A DNA stretch of 64,000 bases, from the NCBI GenBank assembly GCA_011050085.1, contig DRGL01000015.1, forward strand, positions 62,001 to 126,000, written 5' to 3'. Under the pieces are notes generated by a model. It was not told the DNA's origin. It was given only the letters and a program-made list of their open reading frames with translations, and did no database searches. The translations under genes and the position numbers were made by a program. The DNA comes from Pricia antarctica (GTDB lineage Bacteria > Bacteroidota > Bacteroidia > Flavobacteriales > Flavobacteriaceae). Positions 27,928-36,202 of this stretch are shown piece by piece (position 1 is the stretch's first letter; every line of letters begins with the position of its first letter).

Positions 27928-30066
27928 ATGTTATCAAAAAATAATCTTCGGATGCTCCTATTGTCCGCACTCCTTTTTTTGGGATGTACTACTTTTGAAA
28001 AAGAATCTTCAAAAAAGCAGTATACCACTTGGTCATCGTATTTAGGAGATTCAGGCCGTAGCCACTACTCTACCCTATCGCAAATAACGCCTGAAAATGT
28101 AAAGGATCTAAAGGTAGCATGGCGCTATGAATCTCAGGATTTCGGGCAAATGCAGATGAATTCTATTGTCGTAGATTCGTTACTTTATGGTGTTTCGGCC
28201 GCTTTGCGTGTCTTTGCAATTAATGCAGCAACAGGCAAGCAAGTATGGCAGTTCGGCGATTCTGTACAGGTATCGCATTCCACAAGTCGCGGAGTGTCAT
28301 ACTGGGAAAAAGGAGACGACAGGCGTATTCTTTGCACAAAGGGCCCAGATCTTTTCGCCCTTGATGCCCTTACCGGTAAACCGATAGAAAGTTTTGGTAT
28401 CGGGGGAAAAGTAGATATGCGTTCGGGGATGCCAAAATCTGCCGAAGAAAAATTCGTGATTTCCAATACGCCCGGTACCATTTATAAAGATTTTATCGTG
28501 ATGCCCCTACGGCTCTATGAAGGGGTAGGTGCGGCGCCAGGTGATATCATGGCTTTTAATATCATCACCGGAGATGTCGAATGGACTTTCCATACTATAC
28601 CTGAGAGCGATGAGGCTGGTGCAGGTACCTGGGGTGATAAAAATATCCGCAATAGTGAGTTAGTAGGTGCCGCCAATAACTGGGCTGGAATGGCCGTTGA
28701 CGAAGAAAAAGGTGTTATCTACGTTCCAACCGGTTCTGCCGCCCCTGATTTTTATGGCGGCATTCGTAAAGGCAGCAATCTATACGCCAACAGTCTTTTG
28801 GCCCTTAATGCCGATACTGGCGAATACATTTGGCATTTTCAATTTACCCATCATGACCTTTGGGACCGAGACTTACCTGCACCCCCAAATCTTTTGACAG
28901 TCGAGCGTAACGGCAAAAAAATAGACGCTGTTGCACAGGTAACCAAACAAGGTTATGTCTTCGTTTTTGATAGATTGACCGGAGAACCGCTCTTTGACAT
29001 TGAAGAGATAAAAGTACCTGCTTCTAATTTAAAAGGTGAGGAAGCATGGCCCACACAGCCTTTTCCTAGTTCGCCAAAACCCTTTGCGCGACAGTCTGGC
29101 GAGTTGACCGAAAATAGTGTGAGTCCGCAGGCTGAAAATCCTGAGGCATTACGACACCTTTTAAAAACTGCGGATTCACGAATTTATGCACCCCCAAGCC
29201 TTGAACCTGTTTTATTATTGCCAGGTTACGATGGGGGGGCAGAATGGGGTGGTGCCTCGGTAGACCCCGAAAACGCTATTCTATACGTGAATGCTAATGA
29301 AATGCCATGGATTTTACAAATGGGAGAGCAAACAGCAGACTATAGCGGAAAACCTCTGGGGGAGGCGACCTATCAAAAATACTGCGTTACCTGCCATCAA
29401 TCAGATAGAAAGGGATTAGCGGCTAGCGGATTTCCATCGCTCATTGATTTGCAGTTGAGAAAAGATAAGAATGAAACTTCTAACATCATAGACCAAGGAA
29501 GAGGAATGATGCCTGGTTTTCCCCAAATTACAGATAGTGAAAAAGAAGCTCTTTTACGGTTTTTGTACAATCAAGAAATCCAGTATACCGTTGTTGATAA
29601 AGAGGCAAAACCTGATGAGGATACCAAATCAAACCCATTACATGTTCCCTATAAACATTTGGGATATACCAAATTTTTAGATAGCAAAGGTCTTCCAGCA
29701 ATTGCGCCGCCGTGGGGCACACTACACGCTATCGATTTAAATACCGGAGAGTATAAATGGTCGGTTCCTTTAGGCAATACGCCCGAACTCGGTGAAGACG
29801 GCATCGGAACAGGCACAGAAAATTATGGTGGAGCGGTTATAACCGAAAATGGGCTGTTGTTCATAGGTGCGACACGCGACGGTTTCTTCCGTGTATTCGA
29901 TACGCAGAACGGAAATTTATTATGGGAATATAAACTGCCTGTGCCGGCTTTTGCTACACCGGCTATGTACGAAGTCAATGGCAAACAATATATTGCTATT
30001 GCCTGTGGAGGCGAAAAATTGGGAACGGAAAAAGGAAACTTGGTTTTAGGCTTTGCCCTTGACTAA
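27928..30066 (+). CDS. PQQ-dependent dehydrogenase lipoprotein with internal cytochrome c domain
   Basis: ATG 27928 gives 712 residues. The signal ends at a lipobox Cys (LFLGCTTF). Residues about 35-460 form a PQQ eight-bladed propeller with tryptophan-docking repeats (LKVAWRYES, GKQVWQFG, GDVEWTFH, GEYIWHFQ). A cytochrome c domain follows, with heme motif Cys486-V-T-Cys489-His490 and a probable axial Met527/528 in GMMPGF. Propeller blades resume from about 590 to the end (TGEYKWSVPLG, NGNLLWEYKL). The protein should oxidise a sugar or alcohol in the periplasm and pass electrons through heme to the respiratory chain. No PQQ biosynthesis gene is in the window, so the cofactor may be imported or made elsewhere. 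It lies 31 bases after the kinase gene. Confidence 0.92.
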   Translation: MLSKNNLRMLLLSALLFLGCTTFEKESSKKQYTTWSSYLGDSGRSHYSTLSQITPENVKDLKVAWRYESQDFGQMQMNSIVVDSLLYGVSAALRVFAINAATGKQVWQFGDSVQVSHSTSRGVSYWEKGDDRRILCTKGPDLFALDALTGKPIESFGIGGKVDMRSGMPKSAEEKFVISNTPGTIYKDFIVMPLRLYEGVGAAPGDIMAFNIITGDVEWTFHTIPESDEAGAGTWGDKNIRNSELVGAANNWAGMAVDEEKGVIYVPTGSAAPDFYGGIRKGSNLYANSLLALNADTGEYIWHFQFTHHDLWDRDLPAPPNLLTVERNGKKIDAVAQVTKQGYVFVFDRLTGEPLFDIEEIKVPASNLKGEEAWPTQPFPSSPKPFARQSGELTENSVSPQAENPEALRHLLKTADSRIYAPPSLEPVLLLPGYDGGAEWGGASVDPENAILYVNANEMPWILQMGEQTADYSGKPLGEATYQKYCVTCHQSDRKGLAASGFPSLIDLQLRKDKNETSNIIDQGRGMMPGFPQITDSEKEALLRFLYNQEIQYTVVDKEAKPDEDTKSNPLHVPYKHLGYTKFLDSKGLPAIAPPWGTLHAIDLNTGEYKWSVPLGNTPELGEDGIGTGTENYGGAVITENGLLFIGATRDGFFRVFDTQNGNLLWEYKLPVPAFATPAMYEVNGKQYIAIACGGEKLGTEKGNLVLGFALD

Positions 30067-30125
30067 AAGCACTGAATGTATATGCGTAATAGACTTTACG
30101 GCGCTAAGAATAAATTCAATTTAAG

Positions 30126-31187
30126 ATGCACACAATAAGAATATTAGTGGTCGGCTGCGGTAATATGGGAACTTCGCATGCACGTGCCTATCATCAAATG
30201 GGCGGCGTTGAAATCGTAGGTCTTGTCAGTCGAACACCCAAAAGTAGGGAACGTCTTTCAAATGAGCTGGGCGGTTATCCTACTTTCAGCGACTATAGAG
30301 AGGCATTAAATGCTACAAACCCCGATGCCGTTTCCATCAACACCTACCCTGATACGCATGCCGCCTATATTCGAGAAGCCCTAGATGCTGACGCACATGT
30401 TTTTGTAGAAAAACCATTGGCTTTGACCGTCGATGAAGCGCAAGGCTTAGTCGATTTGGCGCACAAAAAAAATAAGAAACTGGTTGTGGGATATATTCTG
30501 CGAGTTCACCCGGCCTGGACAAAATTCGTGGAATTGGCTAAAACCTTAGGTAAGCCTTTGGTAATGCGTATGAACCTGAACCAGCAAAGTTCGGGAGCCC
30601 ATTGGCATACGCACAAGCAATTAATGAACAGTATGTCGCCTATAGTAGATTGTGGGGTGCACTATGTAGATATCATGTGCTTGATGACCGAATCGGTTCC
30701 GGTAAGTGTGAGCGCTATCGGGGCTAGGCTCTCCGATGAAATCGATACTAGAATGTACAATTACGGACAGTTACAGGTGCGGTTCGAAGACGGTTCGGTG
30801 GGCTGGTACGAGGCGGGCTGGGGACCAATGATGAGCGAAACCGCTTTTTTTGTAAAGGACGTTATCGGACCAAAAGGCTGCGTCTCGATAATGGATGAAG
30901 CTAAAGGTGAATCTGACGATGTGGATAGTCATTCCAAAACAGGTGCTTTAAAGCTGCACCATTCCGAAATCGATGAAAACGGTATATTTATAAAAAAAGA
31001 TGAATATATCGACACCTCTGATGAGCCCGACCATGATGGTCTATGTAGGTTGGAGCAAGACTTTTTTTTGACTGCTATTACAGAAAATCTAGATGTAAGC
31101 GAGCATATGCGCGATGCGGTGAATAGTTTGCGTATCGTTTTGGCTGCCGACGAGTCGTTTAGAACCGGAAAGACCGTTAGTCTTTAA
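30126..31187 (+). CDS. Gfo/Idh/MocA family NAD(P)-dependent oxidoreductase
   Basis: The 353-residue protein begins with a Rossmann fold (ILVVGCGNMGTSHARAY). It carries the family's EKPLAL motif, whose Lys takes part in catalysis, and a GVHYVDIM motif with the catalytic-site His in the second domain. There is no Tat signal, so it is cytoplasmic. Family members oxidise or reduce sugars and cyclitols; some make 3-keto-glycosides that DUF1080 proteins cleave. It is the last gene of the block, 59 bases after the PQQ enzyme. Its 3' end overlaps the convergent NlpC/P60 gene by 11 bases. Confidence 0.92.
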   Translation: MHTIRILVVGCGNMGTSHARAYHQMGGVEIVGLVSRTPKSRERLSNELGGYPTFSDYREALNATNPDAVSINTYPDTHAAYIREALDADAHVFVEKPLALTVDEAQGLVDLAHKKNKKLVVGYILRVHPAWTKFVELAKTLGKPLVMRMNLNQQSSGAHWHTHKQLMNSMSPIVDCGVHYVDIMCLMTESVPVSVSAIGARLSDEIDTRMYNYGQLQVRFEDGSVGWYEAGWGPMMSETAFFVKDVIGPKGCVSIMDEAKGESDDVDSHSKTGALKLHHSEIDENGIFIKKDEYIDTSDEPDHDGLCRLEQDFFLTAITENLDVSEHMRDAVNSLRIVLAADESFRTGKTVSL

Positions 31188-32367
31188 ATAATGGTGTCTC
31201 TAATAAGCTAGTCAATCCAACGTCCTTTTCTTTTAAAATTCGCTTGGTACGCAAATAACGGTTACGGTTAAATGTATCGAAATTTGTAGCATTCTCATCC
31301 ATACTGCTTATACGCACCATTTCGGAAGCGTGTATAAATTCGTTGTTTCCCATCCAAATACCAACATGAACTACTTTTTCCGGTAACGTATCGTTAGCCT
31401 TCCTTCCAAAAAACAATAAGTCCCCTTTTTCAAGATTTTCAAAGTTAGCTACTGAATCTACGGCCTTACCGGTAAGCACCTGTTGCGAGGCATCCCTTGG
31501 AATAACCATACCGTTGAGGAAATACACCGTTTTAGTAAAACCACTACAATCCATACCTTTCGTTGAGGTACCTCCCCATAGATACGGTACACCCATCAAA
31601 GTTTTCGAAGTGGCAATCAAACTATCTGCGTTAGGTTTTAAATTTTCCAACCAAGTGTTATACGGCTCCGCTTCATCCATGGAAACATAGGCCTGTCTAC
31701 CATCGGGATAGCTAACCTTATAAAAACCGTCGCCAGATTCGATTATTTCCAGAATATTGCCCGCAACCAAGTCTGATACGGGTTGCTTTCTATCCAGCCC
31801 TTCATATGAATGTCCATAGGTTTTAGTGAAAATCAGCTTTGGGGTAGACTTCCAATGAGCCATAATTTGGTCATCCATGAGTTCGATACCTCCGTGATCT
31901 ACCCATGAAAGGTAATTATCGGGCGTTTGAATATAATACCATTCCTTTTCCTTCTTAAGAACTTTTACGGGTGTTCCCAAGGTGGCCTGGGTTGCCAACT
32001 CCGCCGAGTGTTTCGGTTCACTTCGCAAGTTGGCTACCGATATATTTATAAGCGCCTGTACCTTTCCATTCAGTTTTTCGGACGGTAATACCTGAATATT
32101 ATCTTCAAAAACGATGTTATCGGAATCCAACTTTGCCTTAAGGGCTTCAGCGGCTTTTGGCATATTAGTTTCTCCCGATAATACATATGCATCTGAACCA
32201 TCGATAACTGTAATATCGAAAAGTGCGGTACGCTTATCAGGTGCAAATTCGGAACGCGTTTTTTCTATTTCAGTGAACAATTTACGCTTATCATCCATTT
32301 TTCCGCAATTGGTAAGTGATAGGATGACCACCAGTACGGACAATACTTTCAAAAAGGGTCTAAGCAT
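31177..32367 (-). CDS. NlpC/P60 peptidoglycan endopeptidase lipoprotein with SH3 domains
   Basis: The start chosen is ATG 32367 (MLRPFLKVLSVLVVI), giving 396 residues with a lipoprotein signal ending at L-T-N-C. A longer reading to 32433 would bury the signal and overlap the methyltransferase start. Two SH3-like segments (about 110-180 and 185-240) precede the NlpC/P60 domain with catalytic Cys274 (MDCSGFTKTVYF) and His334 (VVHVGIWMGNNEFIHASE). The family cleaves gamma-D-Glu-diaminopimelate bonds in peptidoglycan peptides, here in the periplasm. It is divergent from the DNA methyltransferase (46 bases apart) and overlaps the oxidoreductase gene tail to tail by 11 bases. Confidence 0.92.
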   Translation of the reverse strand: MLRPFLKVLSVLVVILSLTNCGKMDDKRKLFTEIEKTRSEFAPDKRTALFDITVIDGSDAYVLSGETNMPKAAEALKAKLDSDNIVFEDNIQVLPSEKLNGKVQALINISVANLRSEPKHSAELATQATLGTPVKVLKKEKEWYYIQTPDNYLSWVDHGGIELMDDQIMAHWKSTPKLIFTKTYGHSYEGLDRKQPVSDLVAGNILEIIESGDGFYKVSYPDGRQAYVSMDEAEPYNTWLENLKPNADSLIATSKTLMGVPYLWGGTSTKGMDCSGFTKTVYFLNGMVIPRDASQQVLTGKAVDSVANFENLEKGDLLFFGRKANDTLPEKVVHVGIWMGNNEFIHASEMVRISSMDENATNFDTFNRNRYLRTKRILKEKDVGLTSLLETPLFKD

Positions 32368-32400
32368 GATTCCATTAGTTTTATAGGATTGTAAATTATG

Positions 32401-32408
32401 TAAATTTG
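32401..32408 (+). promoter_or_regulatory. -7 box (TAAATTTG) for the DNA methyltransferase, possibly leaderless
   Basis: TAAATTTG fits TAnnTTTG exactly and ends five bases before the methyltransferase ATG at 32414. The transcript would therefore begin at or next to the start codon. No -33 TTG at the right spacing was found. Confidence 0.4.
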
Positions 32409-32413
32409 GTACA

Positions 32414-33676
32414 ATGAAAAAATTAAAGGTCATCGAACTTTTTGCTGGTGTTGGCGGTTTTCGACTGGGGCTAGAAAAAAAGGGATGCTATAAAGTAGTT
32501 TGGAGCAATCAATGGGAGCCGAGCACTAAGAAACAACACGCCTCGGAGGTCTACACAGCACGTTTCGGTAATCAAAATCACAGCAATCAAAATATCGCCG
32601 AAGTGAAAACTAGCGATATCCCCGATGCAGATGTTCTGGTCGGCGGCTTCCCCTGCCAAGATTATTCTGTGGCTACTAATTTAAAGGACTCGAAGGGATT
32701 GATTGGCAAAAAAGGAGTTTTATGGTGGAGCATCCATAGAATTCTATCCGAAAAAGAAAATCCCCCGAGCTATTTAATCTTAGAAAATGTTGATCGTTTG
32801 CTGAAATCTCCTTCTATACAACGAGGCCGAGATTTTGCAATCATTTTAAAAAGTTTGGATACTTTGGGTTATGCCGTGGAATGGCGGGTAATCAACGCTG
32901 CAGATTACGGAATGCCGCAACGCAGACGTAGAGTATTCATCGTAGCCTATCATAAAACAACATCGATTTTCAAACGCCTGAAAGTTACCGATCCCTTAGA
33001 TTGGATGCACGAATCAGGGGGCATAGCCTCAGCGTTTCCGGTACAAAACTCAAAAAGATATTTACTCGATACGTCTATTAATAAAAGTGCCAACTCTTTT
33101 CCGCTTACTGATTCCCTTGTGTCTATCTCAAAGTATTTTAATGAAGGCAAAAAGTTGTCCCCTTTTGAGAACACAGGGGTTTGTATCGATAGTAAGGTCA
33201 TAACGATCAAATCAAACCCAAATTATCATGGGCAGCACGCCGTTCTAGGTGATATTTTACAAAAAAAAGAAGTGGATACCACATTCCACATCCCTGAAGG
33301 GGATTTTCCGAAATGGGAATATTTAAAAGGAGCAAAAAAAGAAATCCGAACCTCCAAAAATGGTTTTGAATATCACTACAATGAAGGAGGGATGATTTTT
33401 CCAGATCCTTTGGATAAGGCATCCCGTACCATAATCACAGGAGAAGGAGGTAGATCACCATCACGGTTCAAACATGTTATCCAAACCGAAAAAGGTTTGC
33501 GTAGATTAACGCCTTTAGAGTTAGAACGCTTGAACATGTTCCCAGACAACCATACCCTACTTGAGGGTATCAGGGATACCAAACGTGCATTCTTCATGGG
33601 CAATGCTCTGGTTGTTGGCGTCATTGAAAAATTAGGTGCTGCCTTAATTAATAAAATTCAAAATCGAGAATTTTAA
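32414..33676 (+). CDS. DNA (cytosine-5) methyltransferase
   Basis: The 420-residue protein has all the main C5-methyltransferase motifs. They are motif I ELFAGVGGFRLGL (8-20), motif IV with catalytic Cys81 in GGFPCQDYS, motif VI ENV (124-126) and motif VIII QRRRRVFIV. Motifs IX-X lie near the C-terminus (RRLTPLELERLNMFP, FFMGNALVVGVIEKL). The stretch of about 190-350 is the target-recognition region, so the recognised sequence is not predictable. No recognisable restriction endonuclease is adjacent. A small protein 300 bases downstream has a possible nuclease-type motif but is short. It may be an orphan methyltransferase or part of a degraded restriction system. Confidence 0.95.
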   Translation: MKKLKVIELFAGVGGFRLGLEKKGCYKVVWSNQWEPSTKKQHASEVYTARFGNQNHSNQNIAEVKTSDIPDADVLVGGFPCQDYSVATNLKDSKGLIGKKGVLWWSIHRILSEKENPPSYLILENVDRLLKSPSIQRGRDFAIILKSLDTLGYAVEWRVINAADYGMPQRRRRVFIVAYHKTTSIFKRLKVTDPLDWMHESGGIASAFPVQNSKRYLLDTSINKSANSFPLTDSLVSISKYFNEGKKLSPFENTGVCIDSKVITIKSNPNYHGQHAVLGDILQKKEVDTTFHIPEGDFPKWEYLKGAKKEIRTSKNGFEYHYNEGGMIFPDPLDKASRTIITGEGGRSPSRFKHVIQTEKGLRRLTPLELERLNMFPDNHTLLEGIRDTKRAFFMGNALVVGVIEKLGAALINKIQNREF

Positions 33677-33941
33677 AACTACGTTTTACCGACTCGTTGG
33701 TTTGAAACATAAATATTATTTTTTGATGTTGCCAAATAGCTGTCGTTGGTCAAACCATAACTGCATTATATCGTTCATTAAAATAGCTATTATGTTTACC
33801 ACGTTAAATTTACGGACCGGTGGGTATGTTTAAGGTACAGTCTACCAATTCAGGTTATTTTACAATAGGGTAACTATTGATTGATTTCGATGGCCTTATT
33901 TAAATACTAAAAGTCAATTCTTTAAATTTTATAATTTAGGT

Positions 33942-33970
33942 TTGGAATTTGGATTTTTTGTCGTATCTTG
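33942..33970 (+). promoter_or_regulatory. Promoter of the small PD-(D/E)XK-like gene
   Basis: TTG at 33942-33944 (within TTTGG) is followed after exactly 19 bases by TATCTTG at 33964-33970. This is close to the Bacteroidota promoter pattern. The predicted transcription start coincides with the ATG at 33977. The remaining bases from 33677 show nothing recognisable. Confidence 0.45.
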
Positions 33971-33976
33971 TCATTT

Positions 33977-34351
33977 ATGGTAAATGTAGAAAAGTCAGAG
34001 AATCAAGAGTTCCTAGAAAAGTCCATCCACCACTTGGAAGCCACTGGCTTTGAAGATATTAAGGCTGATATGGAAGGGTATGAAACCCCAAAATCCTATA
34101 TCCGAAAGGGTCATGAGGAAAAAATTACACCGGATATTGTTGCATTAAAGAACGGTCGGAAGTATTATTTTGAAATAAGTTTAAAATCGGATAAGCCAAG
34201 ATTGTTGAAAACCAAATGGCTTTTCTTGGATACATTAAGCCGAATGAACTCTAATCGTTTTCGTATTATAACCACGAGAGGGCATTACAAGTTTACGGAT
34301 ACTATGCTAGAGGATATCAACCTTAGCAATAAAGAGCCTATTAAAATCTAG
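33977..34351 (+). CDS. Small conserved-looking protein with possible PD-(D/E)XK nuclease motif
   Basis: ATG 33977 gives 124 residues (MVNVEKSENQEFLEK); a TTG three codons upstream is unlikely. There is no signal peptide. After a helical start the protein reads KITPDIVALKNGRKYYFEI, then SLKSDKPRLLKTKWLFL. An Asp after a Pro, a beta turn, then a Glu strand with a Lys nearby resembles the restriction-endonuclease-like (PD-(D/E)XK) core. The fit is partial, because the motif reads E-I-S-L-K rather than E-x-K. It could be a nuclease-fold protein without activity. The gene ends at a strong shared terminator. Confidence 0.7.
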   Translation: MVNVEKSENQEFLEKSIHHLEATGFEDIKADMEGYETPKSYIRKGHEEKITPDIVALKNGRKYYFEISLKSDKPRLLKTKWLFLDTLSRMNSNRFRIITTRGHYKFTDTMLEDINLSNKEPIKI

Positions 34352-34391
34352 ACCTAAGGCGATGATTTTCGTCATGCTATAATAAATGTTG

Positions 34392-34421
34392 ATAGAGCCA
34401 CGATTTTTATCGTGGCTCTAT
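34392..34421. terminator. Bidirectional terminator between convergent genes
   Basis: ATAGAGCCACGAT (34392-34404) pairs perfectly over 13 bp with 34409-34421 around a TTTT loop. It sits between the end of the PD-(D/E)XK-like gene and the stop codon of the minus-strand acetyltransferase, and overlaps the latter. The plus-strand tail TGTTTT is short but T-rich. Confidence 0.75.
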
Positions 34422-34864
34422 TGTTTTCTGACCATACCGATGTGCGGTATACCATCTTCCAAATAACCATCACCAATTTGGTTAAAACCAAGTTCGTGGT
34501 AGAACCGCTCCAAATACATCTGCGCCGATACCCGAACGACATTTTCATTAAAATATCTCTGTATGGCTCGTATAGCGTCTTTCATGATAATTTTTCCATA
34601 TCCAAACTTCCGATACTCTTTTTTTACCACTACTCTACCAATACTTGCTTCTTCGGCATAATCACCTGGTTTAAAAATACGGGCATAGGCAACAATCTTG
34701 GTGTCTTTTCTTCCGATGACATGCATCGCTTTTTGATCCTTACCATCCATATCAGGATATACACAATCTTGCTCTATAACAAAAACCTCGCTTCGCAGAC
34801 ACAATATGCCGTAAAGCTCACTGATGGTCAAAGCGTCGAATGGTTTAATTTCAATCTGTAACAT
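34418..34864 (-). CDS. elaA: ElaA-type GNAT N-acetyltransferase
   Basis: The 148-residue protein has the GNAT acetyl-CoA loop (VVVKKEYRKFGYGKIIMKDAI, Q/R-x-x-G/A type, about 83-103 with the glycines in KFGYG). ElaA-specific features are LYGILCLRSEVFVIEQDCVYPDMDG near the N-terminus and FYHELGFNQIGDGYLEDGIPH at the end. It probably acetylates an amine of a small molecule or protein; the substrate of ElaA is unknown. An equally long frame on the plus strand is its shadow. It is a single-gene unit between a terminator and the CDF exporter gene on the same strand. Confidence 0.92.
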   Translation of the reverse strand: MLQIEIKPFDALTISELYGILCLRSEVFVIEQDCVYPDMDGKDQKAMHVIGRKDTKIVAYARIFKPGDYAEEASIGRVVVKKEYRKFGYGKIIMKDAIRAIQRYFNENVVRVSAQMYLERFYHELGFNQIGDGYLEDGIPHIGMVRKQ

Positions 34865-34934
34865 AAATAATGTATTGACAGTTGGAGAACTTACTAAATA
34901 ACTGATGCGAAATTAGTCTGCAATTTGGGGCATA

Positions 34935-35852
34935 CTAATCTTGAACAATAACCTGCTTACTGTCCGGTTTATTAAACTCTGGTTGTATATTAACGTGATT
35001 AATACCGAAATTATGAAACGCCACTTGCTCTATTTCCCCTAAAATAATATCAAACTCAGATAATCGAATGTCTTCGTTAAAATCGACGTGTGCCTCAAAA
35101 TGGACTTCATCTTCGTTCAATTGCCATATATGTACGTGATGTACGTTCTTAATGGATGTTATTTCTTCAATGGCTTCCACGATTTGCTCTACCTGTATGC
35201 TATTTGGCGTGAATAGCATCAATACACGAGTGGAATCCTTCAAAAGGTCATAACCCATATAAATAAGGTAAAGTGCTATGGACAGTGTCAATGCAGCGTC
35301 TATCCAATAGATTTGATAAAACTTCATTAACAGGCCGCCAATTAAAACGGCTACCGAAGCCATCATATCGGTCAGTAAATGCAAATACGCCGATTTCATA
35401 TTCATATTACTATCAGCGTCTTTTTTTAACAATAAAACACTAAAGCCATTGGCAGCAATACCTAATAATGAAAGCCAAATAACCAAATCGGATTCGATTT
35501 CCTGTGGTTCCAAAAAACGTTTTGAAGCCTCTTTAATAAGAATAACGGCCACTACCATCAAGGTTGCGGCATTTACAAAAGCGGCTATAATCTCGGCCCT
35601 TTTATATCCAAAGGTTTTCTTATCTGAAGCTTGTTTTTTTGAAAGTAAATTCGCAATGTAACTGACCACAAGTGACATCACATCACTGAAATTATGAAGG
35701 GCGTCCGACAATAGTGAGAGACTTCCTGAAATAAGACCACCTATTACTTGCGCAACAGTTATCAGAATATTTAAAAATATGGAGATAATGAGATTTCTTC
35801 CCTTAAGATCAGGATGGGAATGAGTGTGCGAATGCTTATGGGAGTGAGACAT
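34935..35852 (-). CDS. CDF-family divalent metal cation exporter (zinc-type)
   Basis: The 305-residue protein opens with a His-rich cytosolic tail (seven His in the first 13 residues), followed by six membrane segments. The transport-site residues Asp50, His53 and Asp57 (SDALHNFSD) in helix 2 and the HLLTD motif in helix 5 match zinc-transporting CzcD/ZitB proteins. The C-terminal cytoplasmic ferredoxin-like domain contains HHVHIWQLNEDEVHFEAHV. It should export Zn2+ or similar metals in exchange for protons. It shares direction with elaA (70 bases apart) and is divergent from rnr across a 700-base gap. Confidence 0.93.
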   Translation of the reverse strand: MSHSHKHSHTHSHPDLKGRNLIISIFLNILITVAQVIGGLISGSLSLLSDALHNFSDVMSLVVSYIANLLSKKQASDKKTFGYKRAEIIAAFVNAATLMVVAVILIKEASKRFLEPQEIESDLVIWLSLLGIAANGFSVLLLKKDADSNMNMKSAYLHLLTDMMASVAVLIGGLLMKFYQIYWIDAALTLSIALYLIYMGYDLLKDSTRVLMLFTPNSIQVEQIVEAIEEITSIKNVHHVHIWQLNEDEVHFEAHVDFNEDIRLSEFDIILGEIEQVAFHNFGINHVNIQPEFNKPDSKQVIVQD

Positions 35853-36081
35853 GTAGGTAGTAAAATTTCAGTTTCAGGACATTATAAAGCTAAACTAATA
35901 AAGGTAAGCCATCTTGTATGAAAGTCCTTAAAAATTTAATATCGGTACATTATCCTATGACCCTTATTACTCTAAATATACAAATAGTAGACTTTTACAA
36001 CAAAGTACATACCCTTCACAACAAATATTTCTAATCGTATAAAAAGGAGTGTTCATTTGTAGGGAACAACTTAGTCATTAG

Positions 36082-36100
36082 TGTTGATAACCTATCAACA
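36082..36100. repeat. Perfect inverted repeat TGTTGATA-ACC-TATCAACA
   Basis: The two 8-base arms are exact reverse complements with a three-base spacer. This is an operator-like dyad made of two DnaA-box-like half sites. Confidence 0.6.
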
Positions 36101-36184
36101 GAAAAGCAATAGATAATTAGGTTTTCCGATTCCAATTTCCGTTTACGAAACGAAAAACAATTAGTAGAAAATAGTTGTTGAAAC

Positions 36185-36202
36185 TTAACAGTGATCTGTT
36201 AA
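36185..36202. repeat. Perfect inverted repeat TTAACAG-TGAT-CTGTTAA
   Basis: Seven-base arms are separated by four bases, about 100 bases from the first dyad. Related AACAGTTAT sequences recur at 36237 and at 39721. Confidence 0.55.

Noticed and set aside
34412-34861. 149-codon plus-strand frame opposite the ElaA-type gene
   Set aside because: The minus-strand product matches the ElaA/GNAT family throughout; the plus-strand frame shows no domain and starts inside a terminator hairpin.
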